A stretch of DNA of 64,000 bases, from positions 3,410,001-3,474,000 of the forward strand of contig NZ_CP180191.1 in NCBI RefSeq assembly GCF_047549485.1, read 5' to 3'. Made by a program: the position numbers and the translations under genes. Below, in pieces: positions 62,135-64,000 of this stretch. Within the stretch, counting starts at the first letter, position 1; every line of letters starts with the position of its first letter. This stretch comes from Piscinibacterium candidicorallinum. GTDB lineage: Bacteria; Pseudomonadota; Gammaproteobacteria; Burkholderiales; Burkholderiaceae_C. Below the pieces are notes generated by a model, which made no database searches, was not told the origin of the DNA, and saw nothing but the letters and a program-made list of their open reading frames with translations.

Positions 62135-63421
62135 TCACATCTTCGCCAGCAGCGCCTGCTGCCGCCAGGCCGGCGCCGCGCAATTGAACAGCGGCCGCTC
62201 CGGCTGCAGCAGCTTCAGATAGCGCGCCGCAATGAAGCGCTGCCGCTGCTTGCCCGTCTTGAGCACATGGATGCAGTGCTCCACGGTCACCGGCCTGCCC
62301 ATGAAGTAGCGCACCCCCGACTGGAAGTTGTGCTTGTTCTTGTGCCACCAGTCCGCGACCTTCACCGGATCCGGCCAAGGCAGATCCTCGTCCTCGTCCA
62401 TCGCGACGCTCTCGTCGTTCGGGTCATCGTTTGGGCCAGACTGGAAATCTTCGGGTGGGTCGCGATCGAGGCCTAGCTCAGCCAAATCTGCGCCGGTAAT
62501 CCAGGTAAAGGCTTCGCCGGCGGCGCGCGCAATCTTCGCGACATTCATCCAGCCGATTGCAGAGAGAACCAAGCTGACTTGGCCCACTAGCCCCGCATAG
62601 GAAATCAGCTCTGCGTGACGGGCGTCATGTTGAGAGTGTGTCGCAAACTCCCGCTCTAGCTCCGCGAATGCTTGGGCTTGAGCAAGCCCCTGGATGAACC
62701 ACGCACCTTCTGCGTCCTCACGCCCGCTGGAGCCCGCGCGACGAAACAGCATTGACATTGCGCTGAGCGACACGCCCCGCTCGCCGCTCATCCACAGAGC
62801 AAGTGCAGCCTGATTGGACACCTGCGGATTCGTGCTTCGGATCAGTTCAACGCATCTCGGATTGAGTGCACTCACCCCAAGCTCACCGACGACTCTCAGG
62901 CACATCAACTGAACAGGCGGCGATGCGCCATCGTTCAAACACGACAAGAAAAGCTCATGTGCGGCTCGGCCGGTCAGTCGGCATACGAGTAGCTTGAGGA
63001 CTGCGTTCCATGGAAGCGTTTGCCGAACCCCTGAAGTCAATACTGCGCCCAGGCTCTCTTCGGATGCCCAGGCGACCCCGTCACCAACGCTTTCCCACCA
63101 TCCGGCAACTTCACCGCTCATCCCCGCAAGCCAATCAAGCAGGTCAAGGCGACTGCTGCGCAATGCATAGGCCGCGATGGCAGAGATTTGGCCGGTGTTG
63201 AGTCGTTCTGCGTCACGGGTAAGCACGCTGCTCGCCGCCGGAGAGGCAACCACCAGCCCATCAAGGTGCGCATCGGTGAGTTCGTCCAGCCGCGCAAGCG
63301 CGGCCAGGCTCATTCGCGGGCTCCGGACACGCCACCGTCTCGCATCGAACAACAGCGAGCAGTCTTCCCAGTGCTGCTCCAGCACCGAATTGACCGCAGC
63401 AGGGTAAGCGTTCTGGCTCAA
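62135..63421 (-). CDS. TIGR02270-family protein (T6SS-effector neighbourhood)
   Basis: 428 residues matching the layout I recall for TIGR02270. The N-terminal segment reads LAALARLDELTDAHLDGLVVA, a HEAT-like helical middle covers about 60-270, then PWPDPVKVADWWHKNKHNFQSGVRYFMG and the end reads LKTGKQRQRFIAARYLKLLQPERPLF. The family is conserved but uncharacterised, and often found near VgrG/PAAR genes of T6SS. Composition is less GC-rich than the pet region, in line with an accessory island starting after the tRNA. The next gene upstream is the truncated propeller-like protein. Confidence 0.7.
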   Translation of the reverse strand: MSQNAYPAAVNSVLEQHWEDCSLLFDARRWRVRSPRMSLAALARLDELTDAHLDGLVVASPAASSVLTRDAERLNTGQISAIAAYALRSSRLDLLDWLAGMSGEVAGWWESVGDGVAWASEESLGAVLTSGVRQTLPWNAVLKLLVCRLTGRAAHELFLSCLNDGASPPVQLMCLRVVGELGVSALNPRCVELIRSTNPQVSNQAALALWMSGERGVSLSAMSMLFRRAGSSGREDAEGAWFIQGLAQAQAFAELEREFATHSQHDARHAELISYAGLVGQVSLVLSAIGWMNVAKIARAAGEAFTWITGADLAELGLDRDPPEDFQSGPNDDPNDESVAMDEDEDLPWPDPVKVADWWHKNKHNFQSGVRYFMGRPVTVEHCIHVLKTGKQRQRFIAARYLKLLQPERPLFNCAAPAWRQQALLAKM

Positions 63422-63505
63422 CGTACACCTTCCCGCGTCAGGCTCTGAGCAAGCTCACATCGCACCCCGCACACGAGGCGCAAGCTGGGTACCCAGCGTG
63501 CCACG

Positions 63506-64000
63506 CTACACAACCCGCTGCCATAGCGCTCCGTCAAATCTGAACAAGTCGCTCCCACCCATCCAGAAGACGCACGAGCCATCGGTGGCTGCGCTAAGCC
63601 CGGTGCAACTGCGCGGACGGTCGTCGGGATCGGCGAATTCGGATACAGCCACTAGCCCGCCTTCAGTGAGCTTGAAAACTTCGAACGCCGTTGAGACGAA
63701 AACGTCCTGCCCGAGCGTGCAGATGTCTAGGAAGACGCCTTTCCGGTCCGTCTCGATGATTGACCAGTCGTCGCCGCGCCCTCGGATCATTGTGCCGTCA
63801 TAACCAGCGGCGTACACCAGCCCATCCGCTCCCACGCACGCAGCACGCAGCGCCGCGGACACTGGCGAGTCGACTGCTTGCCAGCGCACACCATCGGTTC
63901 TGAAGATCTCTCCGCTCCAGCCCAGGGTGTACATCTCGCCCGGCGAAGCAACGACAAGATCGTTGAAGCCGGTCGCCTTGTCGTCGTCCGCTGGCAAGTC
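63506..64000 (-). CDS. Propeller-like protein, partial (5' end beyond window)
   Basis: At least 165 codons reach the window edge on the minus strand; the visible ATG may be internal. Repeats of about 40 residues alternate (LVVASPGEMYTLGWSGEIFRTDGVRWQAVDSP, LVYAAGYDGTMIRGRGDDWSIIETD, ATDGSCVFWMGGSDLFRFDGALWQRVV), typical of a WD40/BNR-like beta-propeller. No catalytic motif is visible. It lies 84 nt upstream of the TIGR02270 gene on the same strand. It could be a VgrG-island accessory or immunity-type protein, but this is only positional inference. Confidence 0.6.
   Translation of the reverse strand, partial: DLPADDDKATGFNDLVVASPGEMYTLGWSGEIFRTDGVRWQAVDSPVSAALRAACVGADGLVYAAGYDGTMIRGRGDDWSIIETDRKGVFLDICTLGQDVFVSTAFEVFKLTEGGLVAVSEFADPDDRPRSCTGLSAATDGSCVFWMGGSDLFRFDGALWQRVV

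Overview
The window is GC-rich chromosomal DNA of a betaproteobacterium, most likely a member of the Burkholderiales. The evidence is the petABC-sspA-sspB block, the uvrA / MFS / ssb neighbourhood, a high-potential iron-sulfur protein, the gltIJKL-gdhA pairing and the overall codon bias. Genus cannot be decided from sequence alone. No insertion sequence, prophage, CRISPR array, rRNA or replication origin was seen. One tRNA (Thr, UGU) is present.

Layout. 0.1-9.4 kb (minus strand): a six-gene, co-directional type VI secretion (T6SS) regulatory cassette, namely Ser/Thr kinase, TssQ-like lipoprotein, LpoA-like lipoprotein, FHA/TagH protein, PP2C phosphatase and the murein transglycosylase MltA. 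No structural T6SS genes are in view. 9.8-16.9 kb: HiPIP, apt, a histidine-phosphatase-fold protein, an XRE regulator, an ECF sigma / probable anti-sigma / secreted Met-Pro-rich protein operon, a Lys-Ala-rich secreted peptide, a small membrane protein and a D-cysteine desulfhydrase-family enzyme. 17.2-19.4 kb: DUF3034 protein, exported truncated haemoglobin and cupredoxin-like protein. 19.5-24.4 kb: uvrA, YajR-like MFS, ssb. 24.4-30.6 kb: glutamate/aspartate ABC transporter, glutamate dehydrogenase, LysR regulator.

30.9-41.5 kb is the most interesting part. It is a minus-strand run with an Atm1-like ABC transporter, S-adenosylmethionine decarboxylase, an SPFH/SHOCT protein, a zinc-ribbon DUF4178 membrane protein, a small membrane protein, a membrane-anchored spermidine-synthase homologue, an FAD amine oxidase, an Asp/Glu racemase-family protein and an acetylpolyamine amidohydrolase. 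Four of these have polyamine chemistry. Together with membrane-scaffold proteins they suggest a dedicated polyamine / envelope module.

41.6-45.1 kb: SDR, thioesterase, universal stress protein, leucine-rich-repeat-like protein, SGNH hydrolase. 45.3-54.6 kb: a fatty-acid beta-oxidation cluster (TetR, acyl-CoA dehydrogenase, FadB-like, FadA-like, secreted protein, two tandem alpha/beta hydrolases, enoyl-CoA hydratase). 54.8-61.8 kb: an unrecognised 507-residue protein, mscL, petABC (cytochrome bc1), sspA, sspB, tRNA-Thr. 62.1-64.0 kb: a TIGR02270-family protein and a truncated propeller-like protein, which look like an accessory T6SS-effector neighbourhood.

Two families of intergenic repeats are dispersed through the window. 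One is a REP-like palindrome (five copies: 14.8, 15.3, 34.6, 38.1 and 52.1 kb). The other is a longer AT-rich element (four copies: 19.4, 42.9, 56.4 and 62.0 kb). Both share a core of the form TTTCCGCTTGTCC and sit just after gene 3' ends.
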